Origin: Periplaneta americana
Taxonomy: Eukaryota; Arthropoda; Insecta; Blattodea; Blattidae
Assembly: GCF_040183065.1 (NCBI RefSeq)
Contig: NC_091123.1
Coordinates: forward strand, 10,658,001 to 10,722,000
Direction of reading: 5' to 3'
Length of the DNA stretch: 64,000 nucleotides
Shown: piece after piece, positions 42,940-54,002 of the stretch
How the letters are laid out: the number at the start of each line of letters is the position of its first letter
Numbering within the stretch: the first letter of the stretch is position 1
Translations under genes and position numbers: made by a program
The notes under the pieces: generated by a model
The model's database searches: none
What the model saw: the letters and a program-made list of their open reading frames with translations, nothing else
Told to the model about the DNA's origin: nothing

Positions 42940-43368
42940 TTCCGGCGTCTTGGCGGCTGCGCTGCGGAAGATGTTGGCGATGTCCAGCGACAGAGGCAGC
43001 AGCAGCGCGGACGTCATGTTGCGGCGCCGCTCCTCGCCGAACGTGGCCGCCACCTGGTCCAGCGCGCTCGCCTGCGTGGTGAGCAGCGCGGCCAGGGTGA
43101 GCCGCTGCGGCGGCGTCATGCTGCGCAGGATGGGCAGCACCTGGCCCAGCTGCTGCGCCGCGTCGGGGCGCTTCAGGGCCTGCAGCATGGCGCGGTACAC
43201 CAGCGTCTCCTTCTTGGGCGCCAGTCCCTCCTCCGCCCCCGAGCTCTCGTTCAGCTCCTCGTCCAGCGGGAAGTCGTCCTCCAGGCTCACGTCGTCCAAG
43301 GATTCCGCCCTGCACATCGCCGCTAATGCCGCCGCGACGCACAGCTGTAACCAGACACATGTCAGCAT
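42940..43368 (-). CDS. spz3: spz3 coding exon 1 (signal peptide and pro-region)
   Basis: Starts at ATG 43368, with an in-frame TAA 24 nt upstream. Residues 1-21 (MLTCVWLQLCVAAALAAMCR-A) form a typical signal peptide. Then come acidic SLDDVSLEDDFPLDEELNES and an amphipathic stretch LGQVLPILRSMTPPQRLTLA to AAAKTPE-143. Donor GAA|GTGAGT, phase 0. A TTACAG inside codons 7-8 could be an acceptor for an upstream exon that replaces the first residues. The exon is markedly GC-rich against AT-rich flanks. Confidence 0.88.
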
Positions 43369-43498
43369 TCGTTTCTGAACTCTATTTTATGTGTACTGCA
43401 AATGTAATGGATAGTTGCACTGATATACAGGATTTTTCAAAACTAAGTGGTACTTTTTTGCTGTTATTTACACTCGCTTTAACATCTCTGGTCGGGTG

Positions 43499-44745
43499 TA
43501 GAGCTGGGGACGGAGCGAGTAGAACTGTTGAGTTACTCGGTTCTATCGGTTTATGTGCTTGGAAGCGGAGCACCGAAGTTACTCGGTTAACCGTAGCCGT
43601 TAACGATCAGTTCAAACGTTCAAACAGAGTTGGCGTGTTTTACTTAATTCTAACAGGCAACAACGTAGGTACTGTTGTCTTTAAATATTTTCTGCTGCAG
43701 GACAAATTATTTCCTTCTAGTATTGAAGAGGAGTTCATCCTTTTATATGGCCTGTCAAGTGGACCTAATGAACACTGACAGTCTGAACATACTACTACTA
43801 CTACTATTACTACTACTACTACTACTAATAATAATAATAATAATAATAATAATATTAATAATATATTATATTATACTGTATTATATTATATTATATTATA
43901 TTATATTATATTATATTATATTATACTATTATATAATATTATTACTTTTATTATCATCATATTAGAGTGTTTGATTAATATTAAAATATGTTAAAAAAAA
44001 GAAGTGCATTATATTTTTCTTCTATTTATGTTTATTGGATTTGTGTTACCTCATCAGTCATAATTTTATTTGTATTTATTTCTACGAATTATGCTACCTA
44101 ATTACTTTAATTTATCAATAATATTACTCTTCACCAAAGAGGACATGGTTGTATTGAAGGCTAGTAGTGCTATAAAATAAATAAACATTATGTTCTTCAG
44201 TTTAAGATTCCACGTTTTATTGATTATTTTATCCACTTTCCGTAATAGTAAATAATTGTGTGTGTTATTTTTAAGTGTTTTAGGCAGCGCTTCATGGAGT
44301 CCGTTTCTTTCTATCTTCTTTTTTACATAGCTGCAGCGTTTAACGTTTACCTCACATGTTAATTTATTAGTTGTTAGCATTATAAATTATTTTATCAATT
44401 TTATTTCGTCTGTCATATATAACAACACTGAAAGTTAAATAGGCCTTTCGTACAAAATAACTCCGCAAATAGTTGTAATCGCGCAAATGAAATTTGCAAC
44501 CGCCATTTGGCAATGAAGAGAAGCACTTTTTTCTCGTCAATTGGCAAAGCGAAAGCGCTTTACAACAACGCTTTTAAAACACGCTTGGTTTCACTTTCAA
44601 AGTACGAGTACGTTCTAAAATCGATTCAATCTATCTAAATTTTAAATCTGCAGCCACAAATCTGTACTAGGTACTGTACTCGGTTCAACCGAGTAATGAC
44701 GTCACAGTAACTGCTCCGAACCGAACCGCTCCGTCCGCAGCCCTA
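43499..44745. mobile_element. hAT-type element with perfect 8-bp duplication, upstream of exon 1
   Basis: GTCGGGTG occurs at 43491-43498 and 44746-44753. Between them the termini TAGAGCTGGGGACGGAGCG and, inverted, TAGGGCTGCGGACGGAGCG match except at two or three sites. The interior is AT-rich with microsatellites and no transposase. It lies 130 bp upstream of the spz3 start codon, in the presumed 5' UTR/promoter or an upstream intron. Confidence 0.92.
43790..43965. repeat. Compound microsatellite (TAC, AAT, TTATA)
   Basis: ACT triplets pass into AAT triplets and then TTATA pentamers within the hAT element. Confidence 0.95.
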
Positions 44746-44878
44746 GTCGGGTGCATACTAGTTCAGTCCCATCAGATACCTGAAATGCATAGATTTTGTG
44801 TTTTTTTATAATAACTGATTATTTTTATTGTACGCTAATTTTATGTCTCGCTTCGCCATGTGCAATATTTCCATAGTA

Positions 44879-46026
44879 CAGGGACATCATTTTATTTTTA
44901 CTTCAATTTTTATTGCACCTAAGTTTTTTAATATATTTCACTCCCACCCCCCTACTAGTAAACTTCCAACCGTCCTCCACACAGAACCAAGGCAGCGAGT
45001 GCAGTCAAAGTCGCCTTACGGTCATAGTAAACAGTACTGAGTTAGTGAGTATATTACGTCCGGAAATATGTTCACGTTTTGCAGTGACAAAAGAGCTTTC
45101 AATATTAATCATATTTTCGCACAGGTACTGTCGACCGTTTGCTTATGTCGCATCCTGGTTTCCCCCAACCGCTTCTGCTCGCCCCTCTGTAAAGGTAGTG
45201 GCTGGGTTGTCTTAGCTCTTTTCTGAAAACATTAATTTCTGTTAGGAATTGAATGGCTACGTGATATTATAGAACTGTTTAAGATAACTTAAATAAAAGG
45301 GCCTCATTAAGTAATTAACTGTCACGTGATTTCCCCCCTTTCTACGACCCTGCGACGAAACTACATGGGTCTTGGACGGACAGTAGATAGCATGTCTGAG
45401 TAACTTTATCTTTTCTGATCGGGCAGAAGTGAAGATTGAGTTTACAGTACGTAAGGTACTCTTTTATAGAGTAGATACAGAATTATTTCAACATGAGTTA
45501 CTAGTACGAAGAACGAAACTGGTAATTGGAATTGGGTACATTAATCTATAGTACGATAATATGCACAAAAGAACTGAAGCCTGTATCGAAATGAACGGCC
45601 ACCATTTTCAAAATGTGTTTAAATATCCATATTATGATTGTTTTTCAATTTAACTTCGTTCTCTATATTGTACGCTAATATGCTGTAGAAAGTGTAATGT
45701 ACACTGCATAATGAATACGTCCGCATGGATAGCTCAGTGCGTGAGTGAAAACACTTCTTGTTAATACTGTACTGTATTTTGATTAAACAAAAACCTAAAG
45801 AAATTATCAACCTCAAAATCGCGATATTTCCTAGTTTACGTAAATGGATGAACTACTTTTCTTCTCTCCTATACCTAGTAAAGTGATTTGTTTGTGTTTT
45901 ACGCCAGTATCATCGAGCTCCAGACGTGGAAGGGGGTAGCAAACGGTGTTTCCGGTTCTCAACCGTTAATCCAAAGGTATAGCCAGGTTAATATTACAAA
46001 TGTTAGACAAATTAAATTATGTCCCT
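44879..46026. mobile_element. 1.1-kb TA-flanked element, copy 1
   Basis: Begins TA|CAGGGACATCATTTTATTTT and ends with a decayed complement (ATTATGTCCCT). It aligns across its length to the copy at 60018, sharing CACGTGATTTCCCCC, GGACGGACAGTAGATAGCAT and GAACTGAAGCCTGTATCGAA. No transposase frame; mariner-type by terminus and TA target. Confidence 0.88.
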
Positions 46027-46036
46027 ATGCTATTAC

Positions 46037-46137
46037 GTGCATTGTTAATTACAATTGAACCTTAGAGTCAGCCTTGTTATGTGTCATTAACACAATCTAT
46101 GTTGACTGTAATTATGTGGTTGCTAGGATACGAAATA
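46037..46137. repeat. Single partial copy of the intron 4 tandem unit
   Basis: GTTAATTACAATTGAACCTT through GTGGTTGCTAGGATACGAAA matches the repeat arrayed at 29205-29800, 17 kb away, showing that the unit is a dispersed repeat as well. Confidence 0.85.
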
Positions 46138-46509
46138 GCTGTTGATTGCGCAGGGAAAGTAGAAGTGTCGTTAGCATAATTGTGTACATAAGAGCGATCT
46201 CGTTTTTGTGTCCGGCTATTGGAACTTTCGATGCATCTCGCTGCCGCATCGCCGCAGAACTCGTTATTAGAAAGTACGTCGTCAGTTTTTGTGCGCCGGT
46301 CACCACAGGATGTGTCAGCGGACTTCGCCCCTCCTGGCCTACTCTGTAGATGTCTCAGAGATGTGCTATAAGCTTTGTTTGAGATCCGTATCATCCTCCA
46401 AACTAATACACTGCACTATCTTGGCAACAAACACTTCTCACAATACAACACTATATTAAATTGTTTATTAATATGAGGCATATAGAGTCGAAGTAATACA
46501 GTATATACT
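46138..46509. other. Unassigned upstream sequence
   Basis: A GC-richer patch (46200-46340) with no recognised repeat or supported exon, then AT-rich DNA. Confidence 0.4.
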
Positions 46510-48108
46510 CAGTGGACCAAAAAACGGCACAAAATTAGAAAAACTCTATGTTCGGAAATAGGCCTACATAATATTAATTTATAATGAATACTTACTTACT
46601 TACTTACAGAGGCTTTTAAGGAACCCGAAGGTTCATTGCCTCCCTCACATTAGCCCGCCATCGGTCCCTATCCTGTGCAAGATTAATCCAGTCTCTATCA
46701 TCATATCCCACCTCCCTCAAATCCATTTTAATATTATCCTCCCATCTACGTCTTGGCCTCCCCAAAGGTCTTTTTCCCTCCGGTCTCCCAACTAACACTC
46801 TATATGCATTTCTGGATTCGCCCATACGTGCTACATGCCCTGTCCATCTCAAACGTCTGGATTTAATGTTCCTAATTATGTCAGATGAAGAATACAATGC
46901 GTGCAGTTCTGCATTATGTAACTTTCTCCCTTCTCCTGTAACTTCATCCCTCTTAGCCCCAAATATTTTCCTAAGCACCTTATTCTCAAACACCCTTAAC
47001 CTATGTTCCTCTCTCAGAGTGAAAGTCCAAGTTTCACAACCATACAGAACAACCGGTAATATAATTGTTTTATAAATTCTAACTTTCAGATTTTTTGACA
47101 GCAGACTGGATGATAAAAGCTTCTCAACCGAATAATAACACCCATTTTCCATATTTATTCTGCGTTTAATTTCCTCCCGAGTGTCATGAATACACTGTTG
47201 GAAAAAGAAGACTTTAAAGATGAGCAGGACTTTTTATTATGTTTTAGGCTCAATTAAAATCTTATGGAGGTCAGTTCACTATGATGCGAAAAATGTGGTT
47301 TTTGAAGACAATTTATTACTTCAAAATTCAGAAACTGAATGTTGGTAAAATACATTAATGATCTTTCAAATAATGAAAATTAAAAATGATGCTCTATGTG
47401 ACCGCCATTTGCCCGTACAACCATTTGTAGGCGTCTTCTCCATTGCCCAACAGCACTGGATATCTGTCTTTGATCAAGCCGGTCCCAACATTCAAGAAGG
47501 CGTTGTCTTAAATGTTCAATATTACGAATTCTTGTTTTGTAGTAAACTGCTTTTTGTAGTTGACTCCATACAAAATAGTTCATATGATTAAGATCTTGTT
47601 TGAAACTCCAGCGGAAACCGTCAGAGAATCTGAGAAATGCGATCTTTCACGCACTAATCTCTCAGGAGGGATATCATGTCCGTGTCTTGCTAACCAATCG
47701 TTGTACACTTGAAACAGACCATTCTCGCTGAGCGTAGTCCCTTACAATTTGACGGGCAGATAAATTATTATATTGGTGCAAATGTTTAATGAAAATCTTG
47801 TCTTCGTTCGTTAAGCGACCCATTATTCACAAAATGAGAACTCAAAACGGAAGAAAACAAATGATGATAGCGCAACAAACGGCTTGGCCTGCTGAACCCG
47901 TCAGATCATAAACGGCATAAACGATCGATTTTCCACTGCTTTACAAAAAAATAAAAAATGATGTTTAATAAATTGTAAAAAATTAAATATTACAGTACTT
48001 TCCCGGTCTACAAGGACTGTGAAATTTGCCTGTGAAATAAACTTTCAAGTGAAATCATTGGCTACTGGAATATAACCATTTAAATTTTGTGCCTTTTTTT
48101 ACCCACTG
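46510..48108 (-). mobile_element. Mariner-superfamily element split by a LINE-A insertion
   Basis: Termini CAGTGGACCAAAAAACGGCA and, inverted, CAGTGGGTAAAAAAAGGCAC both continue CAAAATT. On the minus strand the N-terminus (MGRLTNEDKIFIKHLHQYNN, LSARQIVRDYAQREWSVSSV) and C-terminus (MNYFVWSQLQKAVYY, VVRANGGHIEHHF) of a mariner-type transposase remain. The centre is lost and stops are present. LINE-A occupies 46592-47185. Confidence 0.85.
46592..47185 (-). pseudogene. LINE-A 3' end with 8-bp target-site duplication
   Basis: A 178-codon frame reads YYSVEKLLSSSLLSKNLKVR, LRKIFGAKRDEVTGEGRKL and RPLGRPRRRWEDNIKMDLRE. The 3' end ...GAACCTTCGGGTTCC is followed by a (TAAG)n tail. ATGAATAC at 46584-46591 and 47186-47193 is the target duplication. 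It lies inside the mariner element, so it is the younger insertion. Confidence 0.93.
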
Positions 48109-48600
48109 TATATTTTAACAGTTTCTTGGACAGGTACAACAAAAATTCCTATTACCATATTAGTCACAAATGAATAGATTTCCAAAGAAAGATATTTTCC
48201 CCTAAATGTTAACATTTTGTTACTTGATAAGTACTACCATTACGATTCTGATTTTTACTCTTATCACTAGAGAAGTTGATAAATGTTGTATCCCTTTGCA
48301 TTTTTTCAATAAAATGGACGTTTTTTGCAAATTAATAAAAATATTAACGCGTATCGTTATTTCTTGCCATTAGGAAATTTGGCAACCCTACTGCAGTGTA
48401 AGGGACGGAATACTGCTATTCAGATCGAGTGCGTGTGTTTTCGTAGGTGAGCCGGCTAAACGCTGTTGCCAAACTACTCAAACATTCAGCCTAATTTTCT
48501 AATTCACCATGCACTTAATTACAAAATCCATAATAGGTTTTACTTATTTTAATGTATTCTATAACCTCTTTAATCTGCAGTTATATCACTTCTAAGCAGC

Positions 48601-48603
<3 letters not shown>
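48109..48603. other. Unassigned upstream sequence
   Basis: AT-rich with no recognised element. Confidence 0.4.

Positions 48604-48681
<78 letters not shown>
48604..48681. repeat. (CA)n(TA)n microsatellite
   Basis: About 19 CA dinucleotides pass through CATACATA into about 17 TA dinucleotides. Confidence 0.97.
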
Positions 48682-48684
<3 letters not shown>

Positions 48685-48916
48685 CCAAGTTTGTGCTGAC
48701 TAAAGAATCTTAATGCGTTTTACTTTTAAAAATCAGGAGTAGACAAATTCCGGGCAACATGTAGCCATGGCGACTAAAAATTATTATGTGGTGCAAGGAT
48801 TATTTATTGAGGCTAAAAGTTTTTAAGACTTCGACTTATTTTATGTCACTACAACTAATACATAATGTTAACAAAAACGGTTGTAGGAAGAAATTCGAAT
48901 GTGCTTCTGATATTAA

Positions 48917-49630
48917 GGGGTTAGGTACAGCTTACAGCAATAAAATTTTGGAAATAATCAACATTTTTTTTCATCCATTACTGTATCTTGTACAATAATG
49001 AAAATTAGTATGTGTAAAACTGTTCTTATTATGATAAACATGTTTTTACGGTTAAAAAAATATATTTATATATATATTTTTTTTCAAAATTCAAAGTTCA
49101 CTGTGCAGTAATGAAGCGTTTCCCTCATAACGCAAAAGGTATCCAACATTCTGTGAAGCAATTTTTTGTGTGCATTTATGCTTGACATATCTACAATATG
49201 ATGCAAAATCACTTCTCTACCTTTGATAGATTGTGTGATAAAAAATAAATTCATTTTAAAAATAGTCAAATACCTAACACAAAATAAAAAAATATATTGT
49301 TTATTAAGGAATGTAGTTGAAAGAGCATGATATTGTAAACATGAGTTTCAGCAATAAAATAAAAGAGAGAGAACATGAAACAGTTAACAAGTTTATGAGT
49401 TATGAGGGAAACGCTTCTTCACTGCACAGTGAACTTTGAATTTTGAAAAAAAAAAAAATATATATATATATTTTTTTTTAATCGTAAAGATATTTTTTTT
49501 TTCATTTAGCAGAAGGATAGTGTTTCACACATAGTCTACCAATTTTCATTATTGTACAAGATACAGTAATGGAGGAAAAAAATGTTGAATATTTCCAAAA
49601 ATTTTACTGCTGTAAGCTGTACCTAACCTC
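48917..49630. mobile_element. TTAA-bounded foldback element, copy 2 (uninterrupted)
   Basis: TTAA at 48913-48916 and 49631-49634 encloses GGGGTTAGGTACAGCTTACA and its complement. The arms match each other and the copy at 33.5 kb (CAGTGAACTTTGAA, GAGTTATGAGGGAAACGCTT). It lacks the nested MITE of copy 1 and so preserves the pre-insertion sequence. Confidence 0.9.
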
Positions 49631-49649
49631 TTAATATTGTTATATTTGT

Positions 49650-49880
49650 CGGCATGGGTAGCGTAGTCGGTATAGCGTTGACCTTCTGTGATCGAGGTTG
49701 CGGGTTCGATCCCGGCCCAGGTCGATGGCATTTAAGTGTGCTTAAATGCGACAGACTCATGTCAGTAGATTTACTGGCATGTAAAAGAACTCCTGCGGGA
49801 CAAAATTCCGGCACATCGGTGACGCTGATATAACCTCGGTAGTTGCGAGCGTCGTTAAATAAACCATAATTTAAATTTTT
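49650..49880 (+). mobile_element. tRNA-derived SINE, family A, with 12-bp target-site duplication
   Basis: Full copy: GCATGGGTAGCGTAGTCGG A-box region, GCGGGTTCGATCCCGGCC B box, AAAAGAACTCCTGCGGGAC body, AGCGTCGTTAAATAAACC tail. TGTTATATTTGT and TGTTGTATTTGT (one difference) flank it at 49638-49649 and 49881-49892. Confidence 0.93.
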
Positions 49881-49892
49881 TGTTGTATTTGT

Positions 49893-50512
49893 TGCGTAGC
49901 TCAAGATTTTGTCACTACATAGCTTCAGTGTAGAGCACAGAGCGTCTCTGAGGACGTGTGTTTGAATTGCATAGATATTGCTTAATATATTCAGTAAATA
50001 TATTATCTTAGCTCGAATGGTTTTTTCATTGCATTTGTGGCCAAAATGTGATGGCTCCCGAAAATAAAAGGGATTGTTTCTGAATTTTTTTTTATTTTAT
50101 CTAACTGTAGTTAAAAATTATATTTTATTTATATAAGCTCCTTTAAATAAATACTTCGTTATTATTGTTATTAAATCCAAGTGGTATTTTGTACATGAGT
50201 ACTATTCCTGTTGTATACTGATTTACAGACACAGGTACACGAATAGATGTAAACACACAATAACGGAGCGTGCGGGACAGACTGCAGCATGAAGCTAGTA
50301 TGATCGAGGTACTCCTAACTTGTATTCAAAGCAACCAAACGCAGGGCTCTAGTACTAACACAAGAGTTTTCAGGGTGTAAAATTCGCTAGAGCGTAGTGC
50401 GAATGAATTATATCAAAAGATGAGAATTCGCGTGATATTTGAATAGAACTATTTCGCTAATAATGCAAAATAAATAATAAGATAGCATAATTATATTACT
50501 ATATACTTACAA
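49893..50512. other. Unassigned upstream sequence
   Basis: AT-rich; no element recognised. Confidence 0.4.
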
Positions 50513-50770
50513 ATGGCCTTTAAGGAACCCGAAGGTTCATTGCCGTCCTCACATAAGCCCGCAATTGGTTTTATCTTGAGCAAGATTAATTTAGTCCCTA
50601 CTATCATATCCCACCTCCCTCAAATACATATTATTATTATCCTCCCATCTACGTCTCGGCGTCACCAAAGATTTTTTCCTCAGGTCTCCCAACTAACACT
50701 CTACATGCATTTCTGGATTCACCCATAAGTGCTACATGTCCTGCCCATCTCAAACGTCTGGATTTAATGT
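50513..50770 (-). pseudogene. LINE-A 3' fragment
   Basis: The reverse complement matches the other LINE-A 3' ends (TGGGAGACCTGAGG, GAACCTTCGGGTTCC). It begins at the block GAACATTAAATCCAGACG, where the neighbouring mariner region starts. Decayed by several indels. Confidence 0.88.
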
Positions 50771-50787
50771 TAAGTAACATCCAAAGT

Positions 50788-51489
50788 GATCCGTTTGGGT
50801 ATGGATAAAATAAAAACACCGTAAAACATTTACTACTGAACTTTATTTGTTGAAACTTTGTGCATACAACACTGAAAGATGGGAGATTCCTCAGAGCTCA
50901 ACATGACCCCCATTGCGCACCCTGCACAACTCATAGCAGTGATGAAATTCAGCCCATGTCCGTTGTGACATAAGAGGGGTGATTTGTTGAAAAGCTTGAG
51001 TAATTTTTACTCTCAGATCATCAATGTTCCTGGGTTTCTGTGAGTAGACAATGTTTTTAACAAAACACCACACGAAGAAGTCAGGAGGGGTTAGATCTGG
51101 GGAGTTTGGCAAGCCAAGAGATAGCTGTTTTTCGTACTGGGTTTCGCCTGCGACCTCCTGCATGTTTTTTAAACACAGAACCTGTTTCTACAAATGTTCG
51201 ATACCACAACATTATGGAATCGTATTTAGGTACATTACACAATTCCCGTTGAACTCTTTTAACACTATCAAATTTAGCATAAGGAAGAACACATTGTGCC
51301 CGCTGTTGATTTGTTGTAGCCATTTTAATCATCTACTATTTTCATTTGTACTTTCAGGTTATGCATTGTTGATTGTCATATAATATGTAACTCCCATCTT
51401 TTAATCATAATTATAACCAGAATAAAATTTTCCTACTATCAGAATAGCTTTATAATAATAAATAATATTATCCATACCCAAACGGATCA
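50788..51489 (-). mobile_element. Internally deleted mariner element
   Basis: A perfect 22-bp inverted repeat (starting TGATCCGTTTGGGTATGGAT) lies at 50788-50809 and 51468-51489. The minus strand keeps the N-terminus (MIKMATTNQQRAQCVLPYAK, FVETGSVFKKHAGGRRR) and the C-terminus (NSPDLTPPDFFVWCFVKNIV, LCRVRNGGHVEL) of a mariner transposase. Roughly the central half, with the first catalytic Asp residues, is gone. Confidence 0.9.
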
Positions 51490-51910
51490 GACTGTATTTA
51501 AGTTGCTAAATTAAAATATTTCACTGGCGGTATGAAATCCGTGGATAAACATTTGACAATAGCTTTGGAAATTATGATTAGTGAAACAGCAAAATTAAAC
51601 AAATGTTTGAGACTGTAACATTTTAGTGAATTATTGTTGACAAGATGAGAACACTTTTGGTATTAGAATAAGGTTATTTCGTGAATATAATAATAAATAA
51701 TTTGTAACATACAGAAACAGATTATATTATAATTTAAGATATTTAATACTTGCATTCGCTAGCATGGCCATCGCACACTGAGTGTATTATTGAGGAAACA
51801 ATTAAAGTATTAAAACATCTGAATATCAGATGCGACAAGATATTGAACAAATGCGCATCAGGTGTGACAAGATTGAGGTTCATAGTTGGCTTTGATTGAT
51901 TAAAAGTCAA
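51490..51910. other. Unassigned upstream sequence
   Basis: AT-rich; AGATGCGACAAGAT-like words repeat at 51830 and 51860 but no element is recognised. Confidence 0.4.
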
Positions 51911-53080
51911 TCAGTCGATTTCTAAAACACGGACGAAATCGTGGTTCCAAACCTCGGCTTTTAAACCGCGATCGAGGTGTGAATCCTTATGTGATTTCTA
52001 AAACGAAGTCGAGAGGCGGCTTGAGAAGAAACAGAGGTTCATGTGTTTTATATATGGCAAAGCAGCTAAGAATCTATTTTTATTCTTGTAAAAAATCGAT
52101 ATTAGAAAGAAATGAACATCGGGATTAATATTTTTATTGCATTCTAGTAAGTCACATTCTTTTGTTCTCAGCTAAGGTATTGTTATATTTGCTAATTTAC
52201 AGACTATAATTATGTGCCTTTAAAATACTAGCATTAATTTATAGGGAACTGATTTTTAGGTACCAGAATTATATTTCCTAAATAATTAGCACAATTCGAA
52301 CGTTTATGTTGTAGTTTATCATTTGTTCATAGCTACTGCCAATATTAACTACCTAAAAACCCGGCTCTAACGAATCAATAACCTAAATATTAACTGGATT
52401 AAAGTTGCAATTGAAACTAAAATATTATCTGGCTTTATTTTCACATTAGGCCTAGTACGTGGAAAGACCCAGTAGCATAAAACTTAAAATAACAAGACAA
52501 AATCACGTTTCCTTCATATCCTTGTAGGCCCACATCATATTCGAGTATTAGGCCCTAAATAAAATGTCCAGAACTACTGTAAAGACTAAGAATTAAGTTG
52601 CATCGCCTTATAGACATAAAGGTGTAATTAGTATAAAATATTAGGCCTATATCTTACTTCCCTCAAAGTAACAAGAAGATGTAAAAAACTTGTCAATCTG
52701 GCGCCTCTTGCATTTCGTTGCAGATTATTATTTAGCATTCTTGCTCAATTTTGCTTTGATTCCTTCGAAAATCGAAAATATTCGCATGAAATTATCGTCA
52801 TTATATAGTTACAAAGGATTATTCCTGTCTCTCATAACTCTAATCCGAGATTTAATATTTGTAATCACAAATTTTCTTTGATAATCATCCAGATGATCTA
52901 CTACCTCCATCTTGCATACATGAAGCCGTGGTTTTAAACCTACCCCAGCCGTGGTCTCTGCTTCAGACCAAGGTTTCGAGCCATGGCTCAGAAAAATGAA
53001 AAAGACCTCGTTTTATAAATCCAAACGCGGTTTAAAGCCATGGTCGTGGTTTAGACCTCGTTTTAGAAATCGACCCTATA
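51911..53080 (-). mobile_element. PIF/Harbinger-type remnant
   Basis: Inverted ends share GTCGATTTCTAAAAC followed by CG-rich TGGTTTAAACC-like blocks. On the minus strand at about 52690-52910, DDYQRKFVITNIKSRIRVMR, DRNNPL and YNDDNFMRIF resemble the N-terminal part of HARBI1-type transposases, interrupted by stops. The target duplication is not clear. Confidence 0.65.
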
Positions 53081-54002
53081 TATTCTTACACATCATTGGT
53101 GCAATGGTACCTAGTTTCTCCAAATTTTGAGCTATCGGCAGAGAGAGTATACAAGTCTAGAAAGACTTCGGAAACATTTGACAGACAACATGCACATTTT
53201 GTTTGATGAAACGGATTGTCCACTCCAATACCAGTGAAGCATGACGACGTTTACGACAATGAGAAATAGATAAAATAAGATCCCTTCCCAATTCGCATTG
53301 CATGAGACAGTTGAAAATCGCAAACTAGTTTTATTCCTGAGAAGGCGTGGCCCAGCGAAAGGAAGTCTCTGCACCGCCGTATACAATCGGTAATTGTCTC
53401 TGCCACGCTTTCATTTCTCCATTCACTGGTGAAGAGAACCGGTGCTGCCAACCGATATTTTTATCGAAGTGTTCTGCTGTGACATTTCATTATCATTATA
53501 ATTATATGGTACTTGTTTCTTTTCAATTATTATTCATTTATACCTAAACCGATTTTAACGAAATTTTGTACTGATGTATCAATCTATAACGCCGTGTCGC
53601 AAGTTTCATTTATTGAATCAAAAGAGTAGATTCGACACAAATTAGTCTATTTTATCGCAGGCTCTGTATCTTATTATGGGAAAAATTAAGATCGTGGTAG
53701 TTTCTTGAATTTCTTTTTTCTTCCTGTCTTTTTCCATCCGTCCTCTCTTCTTAAAATCGTTCCCTTCTTTTTTTTCCTTGTATCTTCCATCCTTCTTTAC
53801 ATCTTCCATTTTTTTTTCTTTATTTATTATCCCTAATTTTCTTCTCCCATTTCTCTCTTAATTTGTCTGTCTGTTCGCATGTCTGTCTCTATCTGTTTCT
53901 GCCTGCCTCTATCCAGTCTTTATTTATTATGTCTTTTCTTTTCACTGGCTTTTATCTTTAATATATTCTTCCTTTAATTTTCTCTTTATTTTTTCTGTTA
54001 TA
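53081..54002. other. Unassigned; CT-rich tract at 53700-54000
   Basis: The second part is a pyrimidine-rich low-complexity tract (TCTTTTT, CCTTC and TCTGTCT runs). No gene is recognised in the first part. Confidence 0.5.

Larger units (their letters stand above)
6215..43368 (-). other. spz3: spz3 gene (Spätzle 3, Toll-receptor ligand), eight coding exons
   Basis: Joined coding sequence is 2502 nt, or 833 residues plus stop. Order: signal peptide (1-21), acidic and amphipathic pro-region, Pro-rich segment (199-240), KENCDYF and CLEV block with two Cys (256, 264). A dibasic RR (306-307) follows, and then the knot domain with seven Cys at 325, 362, 369, 380, 408, 409 and 411. The signatures SQVYNYHRLL, GLHMDIFKVPTCCSCQV and GQWKFIVNTGDYTQTLRLE are those of Spätzle 3 rather than canonical Spätzle. 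In flies Spz3 is a secreted neurotrophin-like ligand linked to Toll-8 signalling at synapses. Cleavage at the RR site before the knot is inferred. Introns measure roughly 10.3 kb, 80 bp, 2.2 kb, 11.9 kb, 86 bp, 6.8 kb and 3.3 kb. Confidence 0.93.

Noticed and set aside
42833-43378. Ala/Gly/Arg-rich frames on both strands over spz3 exon 1
   Set aside because: GC-rich exon 1 leaves alternative frames open; only one has a signal peptide and ends at a phase-matched donor.
43326-43778. 150-codon plus frame near exon 1
   Set aside because: It runs antisense through the start of spz3 exon 1 and into the hAT terminus, with no domain.
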